This document shows positions 8,170 through 15,296 of a stretch of 24,221 bases of DNA, piece by piece; position 1 is the stretch's first letter, and each line of letters begins with the position of its first letter. The DNA lies in the IMG/VR virus record IMGVR_UViG_3300024933_000006, positions 1 through 24,221 of that record; one strand, written 5' to 3'. Below the pieces are notes generated by a model. The model ran no database searches, had not been told where the DNA came from, and saw only the letters and a program-made list of their open reading frames with translations. The translations under genes were made by a program, and so were the position numbers. The DNA is from a virus.

Positions 8170-8186
8170 TGTTGTTTAGAACAACA
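8170..8186 (-). promoter_or_regulatory. 17-bp perfect palindrome over a probable promoter of the Abi-like gene
   Basis: TGTTGTT-TAG-AACAACA is fully symmetric (7-3-7) and ends 11 bases before the ATG at 8158. On the minus strand it contains an extended -10 like element, TGT then TCTAAA (8183-8175), with no good -35, as extended -10 promoters tolerate. It differs in sequence from the repressor operators, so a different regulator is expected. A transcript beginning inside it would be nearly leaderless except for the ribosome site. Confidence 0.45.
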
Positions 8187-8248
8187 TGGTTCTACCTGAG
8201 ACTTCCCTGTTTGAGAATGCATCCTGCTCAGTCCGCCGCGAGCAAGGT

Positions 8249-8590
8249 TCAACGCGCTGCCCCTTGCGAGCGAAGATGGTTGAACAGCTCCGCGTGGCGC
8301 TCCACAAACCGGCGCAGGAACTCCAGGCCGCGCCCGGTGACGCGGGCCACGGGGTCATAGCCCAACAGCAAGGTCAGGCAGGTGTCCTTTTCCAGCACGA
8401 ATTCCTCGTAGGTCTGCCCGTTCTGGGGGTGTCTCCAGGTCTGGATGTACCCCCCGAACAGGGCGCCGAGCTGGTCACGCAAGGCGCGGATGTCGCGCAT
8501 GACGTGGAAATGCTCCTTTCCAGTCAGGCCCGCAATCTCGCGGCTGCTCATGGTCAGTTGGTTGCCCATCAGGGGCATCAGTGCGTTCAT
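8249..8590 (-). CDS. Rha family phage regulatory protein
   Basis: This 113-residue protein belongs to the Rha (pRha) family first known from phi80 and P22-type phages, which interferes with growth in hosts lacking integration host factor and is thought to be a regulator. The N-terminal half has the typical SREIAGLTGKEHFHVMRDIR (helix-turn-helix contact region), then YIQTWRHPQNGQTYEEFVLE and CLTLLLGYDPVARVTGRGLE, corresponding to the conserved GY-x-x-x-R motif. Start ATG 8590 has GGGAG 6 bases upstream and shares ATGA with the preceding gene's stop. It closes the regulatory part of the leftward operon. Confidence 0.87.
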   Translation of the reverse strand: MNALMPLMGNQLTMSSREIAGLTGKEHFHVMRDIRALRDQLGALFGGYIQTWRHPQNGQTYEEFVLEKDTCLTLLLGYDPVARVTGRGLEFLRRFVERHAELFNHLRSQGAAR

Positions 8591-9198
8591 GGCTTGCTCC
8601 CTTCACGGCTTTCCACATCCTCCGGCCCGGTCACGCCAAGCAGGTCCATCTGGCGGGCGTCCAGCTTGTCGCGCAGCAGCTCGCGCATGGACTTCAATTC
8701 GCGGTCCTGCTTTTCAACCTTCGCGGCCAGCTCCGTGGCCAGGAACAGGTGTTGGTTCGTGCTGTTGATGAGAATCGCCTGTCCGGCCGCGCCCACACTC
8801 AGTTGGGCCAGTGCACGGTCCTCGCTGGGCGTCAGGTGCAACACCACATCCTCGACGCCGGGCCGCCCGGTCATTTCGATCAGCACGTAGCCGCTGTCCA
8901 GGATGGTCTTGCTGATGTTGCGCGACGGCGGGTAGGTTTCCACCAACTCATAGATGCCGCGCAGAAGGCGCTTGAGCTTGGTTTCGCCCACCAGGTCGCG
9001 CAGGCGGTCATCCACGATGGACAGCTTGAGCCCCGTCAGTTCTGCCACCGTGTCGCGCGTGGCGGTCTGGCCCAGGGCGCGCAGGTCGCGCACGGCGTCA
9101 AGCACCCGCTGGGTGCTCGTGATGGCTTTGGGAGCGCTTGTCTCTGGCGCCTGCACGGGCTCCAGGGCGGCGGGTTGCAGGTGCTTGGTTTCAGTCAT
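8587..9198 (-). CDS. Winged-helix-like phage regulatory protein, function unknown
   Basis: This is a 203-residue protein. Residues about 25-90 (TQRVLDAVRDLRALGQTATR, DTVAELTGLKLSIVDDRLRD and a LLRGIYEL wing-like strand) look like a winged helix that assesses DNA. The middle holds SGYVLIEMTGRPGVEDVVLHLTPSED and the C-terminus (155-190) is a charged helix, EKQDRELKSMRELLRDKLD, able to form a coiled coil. It overlaps the genes on both sides by ATGA junctions, so it is translationally coupled between the NUMOD4-HNH gene and the Rha gene. Similar proteins occur next to Rha genes in prophages; no function can be assigned. Confidence 0.72.
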   Translation of the reverse strand: MTETKHLQPAALEPVQAPETSAPKAITSTQRVLDAVRDLRALGQTATRDTVAELTGLKLSIVDDRLRDLVGETKLKRLLRGIYELVETYPPSRNISKTILDSGYVLIEMTGRPGVEDVVLHLTPSEDRALAQLSVGAAGQAILINSTNQHLFLATELAAKVEKQDRELKSMRELLRDKLDARQMDLLGVTGPEDVESREGSKP

Positions 9199-9764
9199 GA
9201 GGACTCGCAGTTCAGTTGGCGTTTCTTCGCGGCCGATGCACGGCCAGTGATGTGGCTCCAGTTCTGGCCGATTCGGACGGCGCGCACTGTTGAGCTTGCA
9301 ACTCCAAGCAGAGGCGCCAACCTGAGAGAGGACAGCGGGCTCGCAAGGATGGTCTGCACCAAGTCATCAGTGAGCACGGCCTTTGGCGACTGCGATCCCG
9401 CGTTGGCGGTACCGTGCTTCCAGCGGTCCTTTGCGTTCCCGCTCGGCGTATCCCAACGGAGATTGCTCAAGACAGGGTTTGAACGGTCCCCATCACCGTG
9501 GCAAGCCTCCATGGCAGGCGAAGGGCGTGGCCCGACGAATGCCTCCAGCACCAAAACATGCACGTCGAGCTTTTTTGCAATGCCGCCATTGCAAAGGCGG
9601 ACAAACCGATAGCCAGTGCTCTTCTTGTCAACGGGGGTAGCCTTCATGCGCCCATTGCGAACGCGCCCGATGCTGTCGATACGGTCAAGCGATCGCACAC
9701 GTCCGAAGCTAGAAACCTCGTAGACCCCCTCGTAGCCTGAGATTGCCTTCCATTCCTCGTTCAC
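9195..9764 (-). CDS. NUMOD4-HNH homing endonuclease
   Basis: This 189-residue protein starts at GTG 9764, chosen because GGAGG lies 6 bases upstream and the GTGA overlap couples it to the preceding stop; the frame runs open to 9860 without support. Order: NUMOD4 motif EWKAISGYEGVYEVSSFGRV (4-23), an HNH_3 core with VHVLVLEAFVG (68-78), ACHGDGDRSNPVLSNLRWDT (87-106), and a C-terminal helix-turn-helix like NUMOD1 (SQSPKAVLTDDLVQ then LLGVASSTVRAV). These are modules of free-standing homing endonucleases that cut a specific target and spread by gap repair. Lower GC than its neighbours supports recent insertion into the operon without breaking coupling. Confidence 0.88.
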   Translation of the reverse strand: MNEEWKAISGYEGVYEVSSFGRVRSLDRIDSIGRVRNGRMKATPVDKKSTGYRFVRLCNGGIAKKLDVHVLVLEAFVGPRPSPAMEACHGDGDRSNPVLSNLRWDTPSGNAKDRWKHGTANAGSQSPKAVLTDDLVQTILASPLSSLRLAPLLGVASSTVRAVRIGQNWSHITGRASAAKKRQLNCESS

Positions 9765-10279
9765 GCTTCGCCTCCATTCGGGTGAAGGATTGGCGGCAGC
9801 GCCAATCCCCGTGGCCACATGCCAGCGCTGATGACTTGCGCTTGCGTTCTTGCAATCCATTCAGCTTCGCGCTGTCGGCGTTGATCCTTGGAAAACATCG
9901 CCCCTTGGTCAAAAAGCAAATGACAGCCTCGGCGTCCTGGTTGCGATGCACACAGAGGGAAGCTGTCCAGATCCGACACCTTGGTGCCTGCTCCCTTGCC
10001 TGTATTGGCGTGGGCACATTGGCTGATTCCGACGATTCCGCAGCAGACGCACGGCAGGCTGGCCACGGCGCGGCGGTAGCGCTCGCTGCGCAGCGGCGCG
10101 GGCTCCTTGGGCGCCGGGCCGCTGGTGCTCCCGCACATCACGGCGGCGCGAGGCACTACGTTTTTCATAGCTGCCTGCGCACGCTGGGCAAGCGCCGCAT
10201 CCCGATTTGGCTCCCGTTTCACCAGGGCCATGCGCGGCTTGAAGCCGGTGCGCTTCATGGGCGTGGAGCGGGTCAGCAT
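9761..10279 (-). CDS. Ref/NinG-like HNH-type phage nuclease (putative)
   Basis: A 172-residue basic protein with N-terminal MKRTGFKPR, then a zinc and His core: LPCVCCGIVGISQCAHANTG, KGAGTKVSDLDSFPLC and GRRGCHLLFDQG. The CxxC, HxN, KGxGxK, PLC and GCHxxxD order recalls the phage P1 Ref (RecA-dependent nuclease) and DUF1364-type phage proteins that belong to the same HNH-like group. Start 10279 has AGGAG 7 bases upstream and overlaps the preceding stop by 7 bases; its own stop overlaps the next gene's GTG. A role in recombination or DNA processing during lytic replication is expected; the exact subfamily is uncertain. Confidence 0.72.
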   Translation of the reverse strand: MLTRSTPMKRTGFKPRMALVKREPNRDAALAQRAQAAMKNVVPRAAVMCGSTSGPAPKEPAPLRSERYRRAVASLPCVCCGIVGISQCAHANTGKGAGTKVSDLDSFPLCASQPGRRGCHLLFDQGAMFSKDQRRQREAEWIARTQAQVISAGMWPRGLALPPILHPNGGEA

Positions 10280-10536
10280 GCCGCAGCTCCTGCGGCGTCT
10301 GCCATGGCATCGGCCTGCAGCTCGGCCTCGGCCAGCGCCACCACATCGACCGCGATCTGGCGGCGGTAGCGCACCACGGCGGTCAGCAGGTAGCGGCGCT
10401 GGGCCGGGGTCAGCGGGGGCGGCTCCTGCATGGCAGCAGCAAAGGCCATGTCGCGCGCGAAGCGCTTGGTGCCGATGCCAGGGAAGAAGGTGCAGCGCTC
10501 CAGCGCGCGCGCCAGGGTCTTTTCATTCTCGGTCAC
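10273..10536 (-). CDS. Small conserved-looking phage protein, function unknown
   Basis: An 87-residue Ala-rich helical protein (TLARALERCTFFPGIGTKRF then TPAQRRYLLTAVVRYRRQIA). The start is GTG at 10536 with AGG 7 bases upstream, overlapping the previous stop as GTGA. The C-terminus is a run of Ala/Asp residues. Length and tight coupling on both sides support it as real. No motif reveals a function. Confidence 0.65.
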   Translation of the reverse strand: MTENEKTLARALERCTFFPGIGTKRFARDMAFAAAMQEPPPLTPAQRRYLLTAVVRYRRQIAVDVVALAEAELQADAMADAAGAAAC

Positions 10537-10910
10537 CGGATCACCTGCCTCTCGATGCGGTCGGATGCCATGCGGGTCTGCCAGATTCGGATGGCGCTCT
10601 CGGCTGCCAGGAGCTGGAAGCGCAGGCGTTCTTCGATTTCCACGGCCGCGTGCAGGCCGTCCAGCAGCGCGATGTACTCGTCGTGGGCGTAGGCGTAGCG
10701 CTCCTGCATGGCCGCGCTCTTGTGACCGTCCTTCTCGGCTTCGATCATCAGCAGCGCCTTCTTGCTCTTGCGGAAGTGCTCCAGGCGCGTGCGGTCGGCC
10801 TTGGCCTGGGCGTATTGGGGGGACAGCTCCTTGAGCGCTTCCAGCGCGCCCAGCTTCCCGCGCGTGCCGTGGTCCAGGCCGTCGCCTTCGGGGTGCGGTG
10901 CGTCAGCCAC
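10533..10910 (-). CDS. Phage protein with long helical C-terminus, function unknown
   Basis: A 125-residue protein starting at GTG 10910, supported by GGAGG 7 bases upstream; the frame extends to 11066 but that part is Arg/Ser-rich shadow. It contains ALKELSPQYAQAKADRTRLE, FRKSKKALLMIEAEKDGHKS, AAMQERYAYAHDEYIALLDG and AESAIRIWQTRMASDRIERQ. The pattern (Lys-rich helix, Y-A-H-x-EY-x-x-L-L-x-G, then a helix with R-I-W-Q-T) recurs in siphophage genomes beside replication and resolvase genes. It is probably a helical, perhaps oligomeric, protein; a function is not known to me. Confidence 0.68.
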   Translation of the reverse strand: MADAPHPEGDGLDHGTRGKLGALEALKELSPQYAQAKADRTRLEHFRKSKKALLMIEAEKDGHKSAAMQERYAYAHDEYIALLDGLHAAVEIEERLRFQLLAAESAIRIWQTRMASDRIERQVIR

Positions 10911-11220
10911 GGCGGCCCCTCCAGTCTTGGCCCGTGAACTTGCGCAGGCGTGCCATGTGGTCTGCTTGCTCGCGGCGCGGGTCACGCGGCGGCGGCGGGA
11001 GGATGAACGGGCGCGACACCAAAAATCGCACGCCGTTGACGATGCCCAGCAGGCCCTTGTCGTCATCGGTCAGCGAGTCCGGGTCACGCACCTGGTGCAC
11101 CTGCACCAGCGTGGCTCCATCGGCATCCGTGGAGAACTCAGCGACAGCCAAGCGGGCCACTTCGCGCCGCATGGCTTCCATCAACGACGACGGGATCACC
11201 ATGACGAACTGTTTACGCAT
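10903..11220 (-). CDS. Phage hypothetical protein between resolvase and helical protein
   Basis: A 105-residue protein, MRKQFVMVIPSSLMEAMRRE then a short alpha/beta segment (VQVHQVRDPDSLTDDDKGLL) and a Pro-rich, basic tail (LPPPPRDPRREQADHMARLR). Start 11220 has GGGAGG 5 bases upstream and overlaps the resolvase stop by 8 bases; its own end overlaps the next start by 8 bases. No recognisable domain. Confidence 0.65.
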   Translation of the reverse strand: MRKQFVMVIPSSLMEAMRREVARLAVAEFSTDADGATLVQVHQVRDPDSLTDDDKGLLGIVNGVRFLVSRPFILPPPPRDPRREQADHMARLRKFTGQDWRGRRG

Positions 11221-11656
11221 GGCGGCCTCCCTGGGAACGGCGGAACGGCCACGCCACCATGGCGGCGTCGCGCTCGTGCTGGTTGCTGCTGTGCGTCCAG
11301 CCGGTGACGATGGCGAAGTTCTCTGCCGCGCGCTTCGGGCCTTTGGCCGCCGGGCTCACGCCGTGGGCCGGAATGCCCAGCTCCACGCAGATTTCGGTGA
11401 TGAGACGGCACCACGCATCCACCTGCCCCAGGCTGCGCGCTGTGGCCAGGGCCGCGCCGTATGCCGCCTTGGTGCGGGCGTTCCAGGCGCGCGATGCGAG
11501 GCGCGAATCCTCGAACACCACGCGCCCCGGCATGGCCTCGCGGATGGTGCGCTCGATTTCGTGGGGGGAAACCGTGTCCAGGCGCACCAAATCCCCGTCC
11601 AGGAAGTGGGCCACGCCCGTGCTCGCGCCCGGATCAATTCCGAGAATCAGGCTCAT
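11213..11656 (-). CDS. RuvC-like Holliday junction resolvase
   Basis: A 147-residue protein starting MSLILGIDPGASTGVAHFLD: the first acidic residue (Asp8) sits in the DPGxxTG loop that defines the RuvC/RNase H fold. A second acidic strand is VVFED (46-50) and the C-terminal catalytic helix has HERDAAMVAW (127-136) with Asp130. A loop with KxAAYGAAxA (63-72) matches family DNA-contact helices. Phage RuvC enzymes resolve branched DNA before packaging, which suits a place between replication and terminase genes. Start 11656 has GAGG 8 bases upstream and ATGA overlap; the longer frame to 11965 is a shadow of the upstream gene. Confidence 0.85.
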   Translation of the reverse strand: MSLILGIDPGASTGVAHFLDGDLVRLDTVSPHEIERTIREAMPGRVVFEDSRLASRAWNARTKAAYGAALATARSLGQVDAWCRLITEICVELGIPAHGVSPAAKGPKRAAENFAIVTGWTHSSNQHERDAAMVAWPFRRSQGGRHA

Positions 11657-12795
11657 GCCGCAGCCCTCGCCTTCATCATCAACCCCGCGAACGGGTTGGG
11701 GGCGTAGTCCCGGTAGGTTTCGTGGCGCCGCGCCGAACCTACCACCGACTTGCGGCAGCCCAGCTCCTTGGCCATCTTGCTTTGGCTCAACGTGCTGGAG
11801 CGCACCAGCTCTACCTGCGCCGGCGTAAGCACGCCGATCTTGTCGCGCACGCTCGCCGACACCTTGCGGCCATGCTCCTTCGCCCACACCTCGCCCTTCG
11901 CGGCGAAGGCAATGCGCATGGCCGCGCTGCGCGTCACCTGTTTGTGGTGCGCGTGGTTGCAGCATCCAGGCGTTTCACAGGTGCGCACCAGGGTGTAGCC
12001 CGGCTTGAGCGCCTTGCCGTGCACGAACGTCCACAGAATCAGGTCAACGCGGCGCACGTTGCCATCGTGGCGCATCACCGGATGGCCCTGCGGGCTGCGC
12101 CCCCCGCTCCAGACCAGGCAGTCGCCCTCCTTTTCCTCGCAGCGAAGCAGGATTTCCCGACCGACTTCCTCGGCGCCCGGCTTGTAGTCCGGCATCGCGT
12201 AGGTCCAGCTACGGTCCTTGCCGATGATCTTCACCAGCCCTTGGCGGCGCAGCTTGTGCACCTCCGCGCGGACATGGAAGCGTCCACGCCCCACCAGCTC
12301 GGCCAGCAGTTCCAGCTTCACCGGCTGACGCTCTGCGATCAGCTCCAGCAGGCGCTCGGGCTTTACGGCGGGCTGCGGGCCGGCCAAATGGCCCTGGCGT
12401 GACGCTGGCACCCATTTGCGAATGCCGCTGAAGGCCATCTGCTTGATCTGCTTGCGCGCCTGCATGTCCAGCAGCAGCAGGCGCATGGCGTCTTCCGTTC
12501 CGCCCGACAGCTTCGCCAGCTCGCGCGTGGAGCACTCTTTCTTGCGGACTGCTTTCAGCACGTCGGCGCGGCCCCAGGGGCACAGCGCAATCGCGTCCTC
12601 CACAGTGATCCAGCGCGGGTCCGCCAAGTCGCGGCGGCGGCTGACGGGCACAGCCAGCATGCGCTTGTGCGCAGATTCCAAGACGCGCGCAAGGTATTCC
12701 GCGCCCCACCCCGTGGCCTCGCGCAACTGGCTCTCGTGAGCCTTTCCATCCTGCAGCAGGTCCACCACCAGCCCAATGTCTTGTTTCAGCGCCAT
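11653..12795 (-). CDS. Multi-winged-helix protein with HNH-like Cys/His domain
   Basis: A 380-residue protein. Residues 5-50 (VVDLLQDGKAHESQLREATG), 80-125 (CSTRELAKLSGGTEDAMRLL) and 147-195 (LLELIAERQPVKLELLAELV) look like three winged helices in tandem. Residues 215-300 carry DCLVWSGGRSPQGHPVM, VDLILWTFVHGKAL, TLVRTCETPGCCNHAHHKQV, the layout of HNH_3-type proteins with cysteine zinc ligands at 273, 278 and 279 and His 281-284, though I cannot tell whether catalysis is intact. The C-terminus (323-358) is another helix-turn-helix. Start 12795 has GGAGG 7 bases upstream and lies two bases past the previous stop. It may be a replication-region DNA-binding protein or a domesticated endonuclease. 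Confidence 0.72.
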   Translation of the reverse strand: MALKQDIGLVVDLLQDGKAHESQLREATGWGAEYLARVLESAHKRMLAVPVSRRRDLADPRWITVEDAIALCPWGRADVLKAVRKKECSTRELAKLSGGTEDAMRLLLLDMQARKQIKQMAFSGIRKWVPASRQGHLAGPQPAVKPERLLELIAERQPVKLELLAELVGRGRFHVRAEVHKLRRQGLVKIIGKDRSWTYAMPDYKPGAEEVGREILLRCEEKEGDCLVWSGGRSPQGHPVMRHDGNVRRVDLILWTFVHGKALKPGYTLVRTCETPGCCNHAHHKQVTRSAAMRIAFAAKGEVWAKEHGRKVSASVRDKIGVLTPAQVELVRSSTLSQSKMAKELGCRKSVVGSARRHETYRDYAPNPFAGLMMKARAAA

Positions 12796-12797
12796 GC

Positions 12798-13328
12798 CTA
12801 CGCCTCCATGCCCAGCGCCTGCCGCGCGAACAGCACCGTCGTAGGCGACTTCTTCACCCCGGCCTGCACCAGCGCCAAGATGCGGCGGGCCCAATCGCGC
12901 CCGTCACCCTTGGCGTCGAACGTGAGCGGCACGGGGGGTATCACGTTGGGCGGCGGCAGACGCTTGTAGCCCTCCAGCTCGGCGTGGGTCTTGCGCGGCG
13001 TGATGGCCTCGCACACCTTTTCCATCTGCGGCAGGTTGGGCGCGAACTCCGGGCTCTCGCTCATGAGGCGCTTCGCGGCGGCCTCGATGACATCGGGCGA
13101 GAACTTGGCCAGGGCCGAGTCCCACACCAACATCGCAGCGGCCACGCCCTTATCGCCACCCGCTTCGCTTTTCTCGCCAGTGGCGTATTTCGCCAGGAAC
13201 AGGCTGCCGTAGGCGCCGTGCAGCAGCACGAACAGCTTGCGCACCGTCACCGATGCCTCGCGTTTGGCGCGCGGCTGGGCTGCAGCCTCGCGCACGGCCT
13301 CATGGGCCAGGGTTGCAACATCGTTCAC
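12798..13328 (-). CDS. Lambda P-like replication protein / helicase loader (putative)
   Basis: A 176-residue protein starting at GTG 13328 (GGAG 7 bases upstream, GTGA overlap with the DUF1376 gene). Central segments VRKLFVLLHGAYGSLFLAKY, VWDSALAKFSPDVIEAAAKR and SPEFAPNLPQMEKVCEAITP follow the pattern of phage P-type replication proteins, in which a helical module ends with a P-x-F-x-P-x-x-x-x-F/M motif. Such proteins bring the host DnaB helicase to the phage origin. Its position right after a replication initiator-like gene, as with lambda O and P, supports the call. The frame upstream to 13583 is a shadow. Confidence in the exact role is moderate. Confidence 0.65.
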   Translation of the reverse strand: MNDVATLAHEAVREAAAQPRAKREASVTVRKLFVLLHGAYGSLFLAKYATGEKSEAGGDKGVAAAMLVWDSALAKFSPDVIEAAAKRLMSESPEFAPNLPQMEKVCEAITPRKTHAELEGYKRLPPPNVIPPVPLTFDAKGDGRDWARRILALVQAGVKKSPTTVLFARQALGMEA

Positions 13329-14077
13329 AGGTTCACTCCGTCGTAGATCGTTGCGGCGGCTGCCGCGTATCGACCGCCGCTGGCAGGCGCTTGGTGCGCC
13401 GCCTTGCCTTGCCGGTCGGCATACCACCCCGCGTTGAAGCCCTGCCAGCCAGCCTCGCAGCAGTACGCCAACGCCGTCTCCAGCGCCACGCCTGCCTTCT
13501 GCGCCTCGCGCATCACCCCAGCCAAAGCGGTGTCGGTCAGCGGCGCACGCTTCTCGCGGCGCAGTCGCTGAAAGTCCTGCCAAACCGGCTCCGAAACGTC
13601 ATCGGGGCGGGCGGCCAGTGGTTGCGCGCTGCGCTTGCGCTGCGCTACACCTTCGTCAGAAGGTGTTTGGTTATTGGTTATTGGTTCTTGGTTAGGTGGC
13701 GCTTCGTCACCAGCCTTGCTTGAGTCGTCTACGGCCGGTGCACGTTTCGTGCTCTTTTCTTTACGCTTCGTCTCGCGCTCTTGGGCGATCCGTGCATTCA
13801 CCTCGGACTTGACGCGGTACTCGCCAATTTCCTCCTGGATGCGCTTTTGCACGTACCGGCCGTCCTCCAGCGTGAAGAATTTGCGCAGTACAAACTCAAC
13901 GGCTTCAATCTCAGCCGTGGAAGATGCCCACGTCCAGTCGATTGCTTCCTCCATCGTGGGGAACTGTTCACGGTCGTAGCACGCATCAATCAGGAGCGTG
14001 TACGCACCGTGCTGCAACATGGACAGTCGGCCCGCTTTCTTGGCGTAGTCGCCAAGGTTGCGCTTGTAGTAGTGCAT
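13325..14077 (-). CDS. DUF1376 replication initiator-like protein
   Basis: A 250-residue protein beginning MHYYKRNLGDYAKKAGRLSM and LQHGAYTLLIDACYDREQFP, the signature of DUF1376 (PF07120) proteins that occupy the lambda O position in many prophages and have a winged-helix-like N-terminus. Residues 60-95 hold a second conserved block (AVEFVLRKFFTLEDGRYVQK). A Lys/Glu-rich linker and a repeat-encoded NQEPITNNQ segment follow, then a C-terminal helical domain (SEPVWQDFQRLRREKRAPLT). Start 14077 is preferred over GTG 14098 because the family starts M-H-Y-Y and AAGG/AGGA lies upstream. It probably starts phage DNA synthesis together with the next gene. Confidence 0.8.
   Translation of the reverse strand: MHYYKRNLGDYAKKAGRLSMLQHGAYTLLIDACYDREQFPTMEEAIDWTWASSTAEIEAVEFVLRKFFTLEDGRYVQKRIQEEIGEYRVKSEVNARIAQERETKRKEKSTKRAPAVDDSSKAGDEAPPNQEPITNNQTPSDEGVAQRKRSAQPLAARPDDVSEPVWQDFQRLRREKRAPLTDTALAGVMREAQKAGVALETALAYCCEAGWQGFNAGWYADRQGKAAHQAPASGGRYAAAAATIYDGVNL
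13669..13696 (-). repeat. Four tandem 7-bp repeats, possible replication origin iterons
   Basis: Plus-strand units GGTTATT, GGTTATT, GGTTCTT and GGTTAGG follow without gaps. They form an AT-rich island inside the DUF1376 gene and encode the NQEPITNNQ linker. The period of seven is not a codon multiple, so DNA-level selection is plausible. Lambda-type phages place origin iterons inside the initiator gene in the same way. Confidence 0.5.
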
Positions 14078-14088
14078 CGGCCTTGTTC

Positions 14089-14277
14089 CTACTCGCACAC
14101 GACGGCGCGCCGGCCGCCGACACGTTGCGTCGCTTCGTCGCGCGCGAAATGGGCCGCGTGGATTGCGCGTTCCGCTTCACGCGCTGATGCGTCAGGCCTG
14201 TTCTCGGGCTTTGCGCCAACGCGGCCGAAATGCGGCGGCTGGTTGAGGGGCTTGCGCGGGTTCCATAACGTGGTCAT
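14089..14277 (-). CDS. Small phage protein, function unknown
   Basis: A 62-residue basic protein (MTTLWNPRKPLNQPPHFGRV, then REAERAIHAAHFARDEATQR). It has one of the best ribosome sites of the operon, AGGAGG 5 bases before ATG 14277. It sits 9 bases after the HNH-AP2 stop and 11 bases before the DUF1376 start. No domain is recognisable. Confidence 0.62.
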   Translation of the reverse strand: MTTLWNPRKPLNQPPHFGRVGAKPENRPDASAREAERAIHAAHFARDEATQRVGGRRAVVCE

Positions 14278-14286
14278 GGCGGCCTC

Positions 14287-14775
14287 CTAGATAGTGCAGC
14301 CCGGATGCAGTTCACGCTTCTTTGCCAAATAGGCGGCGTGCGCGGCTTCTGGTGAGTCAAACATGCCGACCTCGATAGCGCGACCGTTCAACTTGATGCG
14401 TGAGCGCCACTTGTTTTGCCAAGCGAAAACGCCCAGAAATCCGCACTTGTTAGCTTTTGTTGGGCCGCGCCTGTTCTGTTGGTTTTCGGATGGGCTGACA
14501 TCACGCAAATTGACAATACGGTTGTCATCCCGAACACCGTTGATGTGATCTACCTGCCCCGTTGGCCACACACCGTGGACATAGAACCAAGCTAGGCGGT
14601 GGGCGCGAAAGTCAGTTCCGAAGGCGCCAATAACGCGATAGCCTTTTTTATCGAGCTTCCCTTGAATCGGCCCGGATAAATGTCCTCGAACGGCAGTTTT
14701 TCTAGAGAATCGACCCGTTTCTTGGTCGTAGTGCAGGCGCTCCAGCAGTTGCGCGTGAGTGATTGTTTTACTCAT
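14287..14775 (-). CDS. HNH endonuclease with AP2 DNA-binding domain
   Basis: A 162-residue protein with an HNH_3 core, AHRLAWFYVHGVWPTGQVDH then INGVRDDNRIVNLRDVSPSE (His59, Asp76-His77, Asn85/89), followed by NQQNRR and an AP2-type module from about residue 110 to 155 (GFLGVFAWQNKWRSRIKLNG, FDSPEAAHAAYLAKKRELHP). This is the standard architecture of phage free-standing homing endonucleases; the AP2 part binds DNA. The start at 14775 shares ATGA with the previous stop and has AAGG 7 bases upstream. GC is clearly lower than in neighbours, a sign of mobile origin. Confidence 0.92.
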   Translation of the reverse strand: MSKTITHAQLLERLHYDQETGRFSRKTAVRGHLSGPIQGKLDKKGYRVIGAFGTDFRAHRLAWFYVHGVWPTGQVDHINGVRDDNRIVNLRDVSPSENQQNRRGPTKANKCGFLGVFAWQNKWRSRIKLNGRAIEVGMFDSPEAAHAAYLAKKRELHPGCTI

Positions 14776-14996
14776 TCCGCAACCTTTCCAGCATCGCCGG
14801 ATGCCAGCGGATTGATGCCAGCGCAGCGCAGGAGCACAGTGGCCCTATGCAGCTCGTAGTTCAAAGCCTTTTCAAGAATCGGCACCACGTAATCCGCACG
14901 GGCCTTGAGGCCGTCCACCATCAGCATCGCATCAATACGGCTGGCCAGCTCTGGCGTGATGTCCACGCGCAGCTCAACTTTGTCTTGGTTTGCCAT
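14772..14996 (-). CDS. Small ribbon-helix-helix-like protein
   Basis: A 74-residue protein: VELRVDITPELASRIDAMLM then a helical stretch ADYVVPILEKALNYELHRAT. A basic or polar beta strand followed by two helices with L-x-x-R-I-D-x-x is typical of small ribbon-helix-helix regulators. It starts at 14996 directly after the TAG of the Cro-like gene, with a G-run 9 bases upstream. It probably binds DNA and belongs to the immediate-early leftward genes. Confidence 0.65.
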   Translation of the reverse strand: MANQDKVELRVDITPELASRIDAMLMVDGLKARADYVVPILEKALNYELHRATVLLRCAGINPLASGDAGKVAE

Positions 14997-15266
14997 CTAT
15001 GTGGACCCCCCTGCCTTGGCGGGCTCCTTGGCCTCGGTGAATGCGCCGTTGCGCACCAGCGCCCAGTTCACCTTGTCGTTCAGTTGCTCACAAGGAACAC
15101 CTGTGGCAGCGAACACATCAGGGCACCGCTCTGCGGACACGCGGCCCACTTTCAGCCAGTGCTCAACGTGTTGGCGAAGAACTCCGCGGCCGACTGCATC
15201 TGCCAGCTTGGACGGGCTGCCATCGAACGAATCGACAGCGCGCTGAATACCTGTTTTGTTTTCCAT
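14997..15266 (-). CDS. Cro-like YdaS-type helix-turn-helix regulator
   Basis: An 89-residue protein. Residues 16-63 (GSPSKLADAVGRGVLRQHVE, HWLKVGRVSAERCPDVFAAT, GVPCEQLNDKVNW) match the YdaS/Cro-like family pattern of a helix-turn-helix followed by G-x-V-x-x-x-R-C and a terminal W. It is the first gene leftward of the repressor and divergent from it, the place of cro in lambdoid immunity regions. It should lower repressor transcription and favour lytic growth by binding the same operators. Start ATG 15266 has only a weak GAG upstream. Confidence 0.85.
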   Translation of the reverse strand: MENKTGIQRAVDSFDGSPSKLADAVGRGVLRQHVEHWLKVGRVSAERCPDVFAATGVPCEQLNDKVNWALVRNGAFTEAKEPAKAGGST

Positions 15267-15280
15267 TGGGGATACTCAAA

Positions 15281-15296
15281 TGCAAAGTAGTTTGCA
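15281..15296. promoter_or_regulatory. Left operator 1
   Basis: TGCAAAGTAGTTTGCA is a perfect 6-4-6 palindrome between the divergent Cro-like and repressor genes. It lies immediately downstream of the leftward -10 element, near its start site. It matches the four other operators in the window. Confidence 0.85.

Noticed and set aside
13669-13696. Tandem repeats as a CRISPR fragment
   Set aside because: Units are 7 bp with no spacers.
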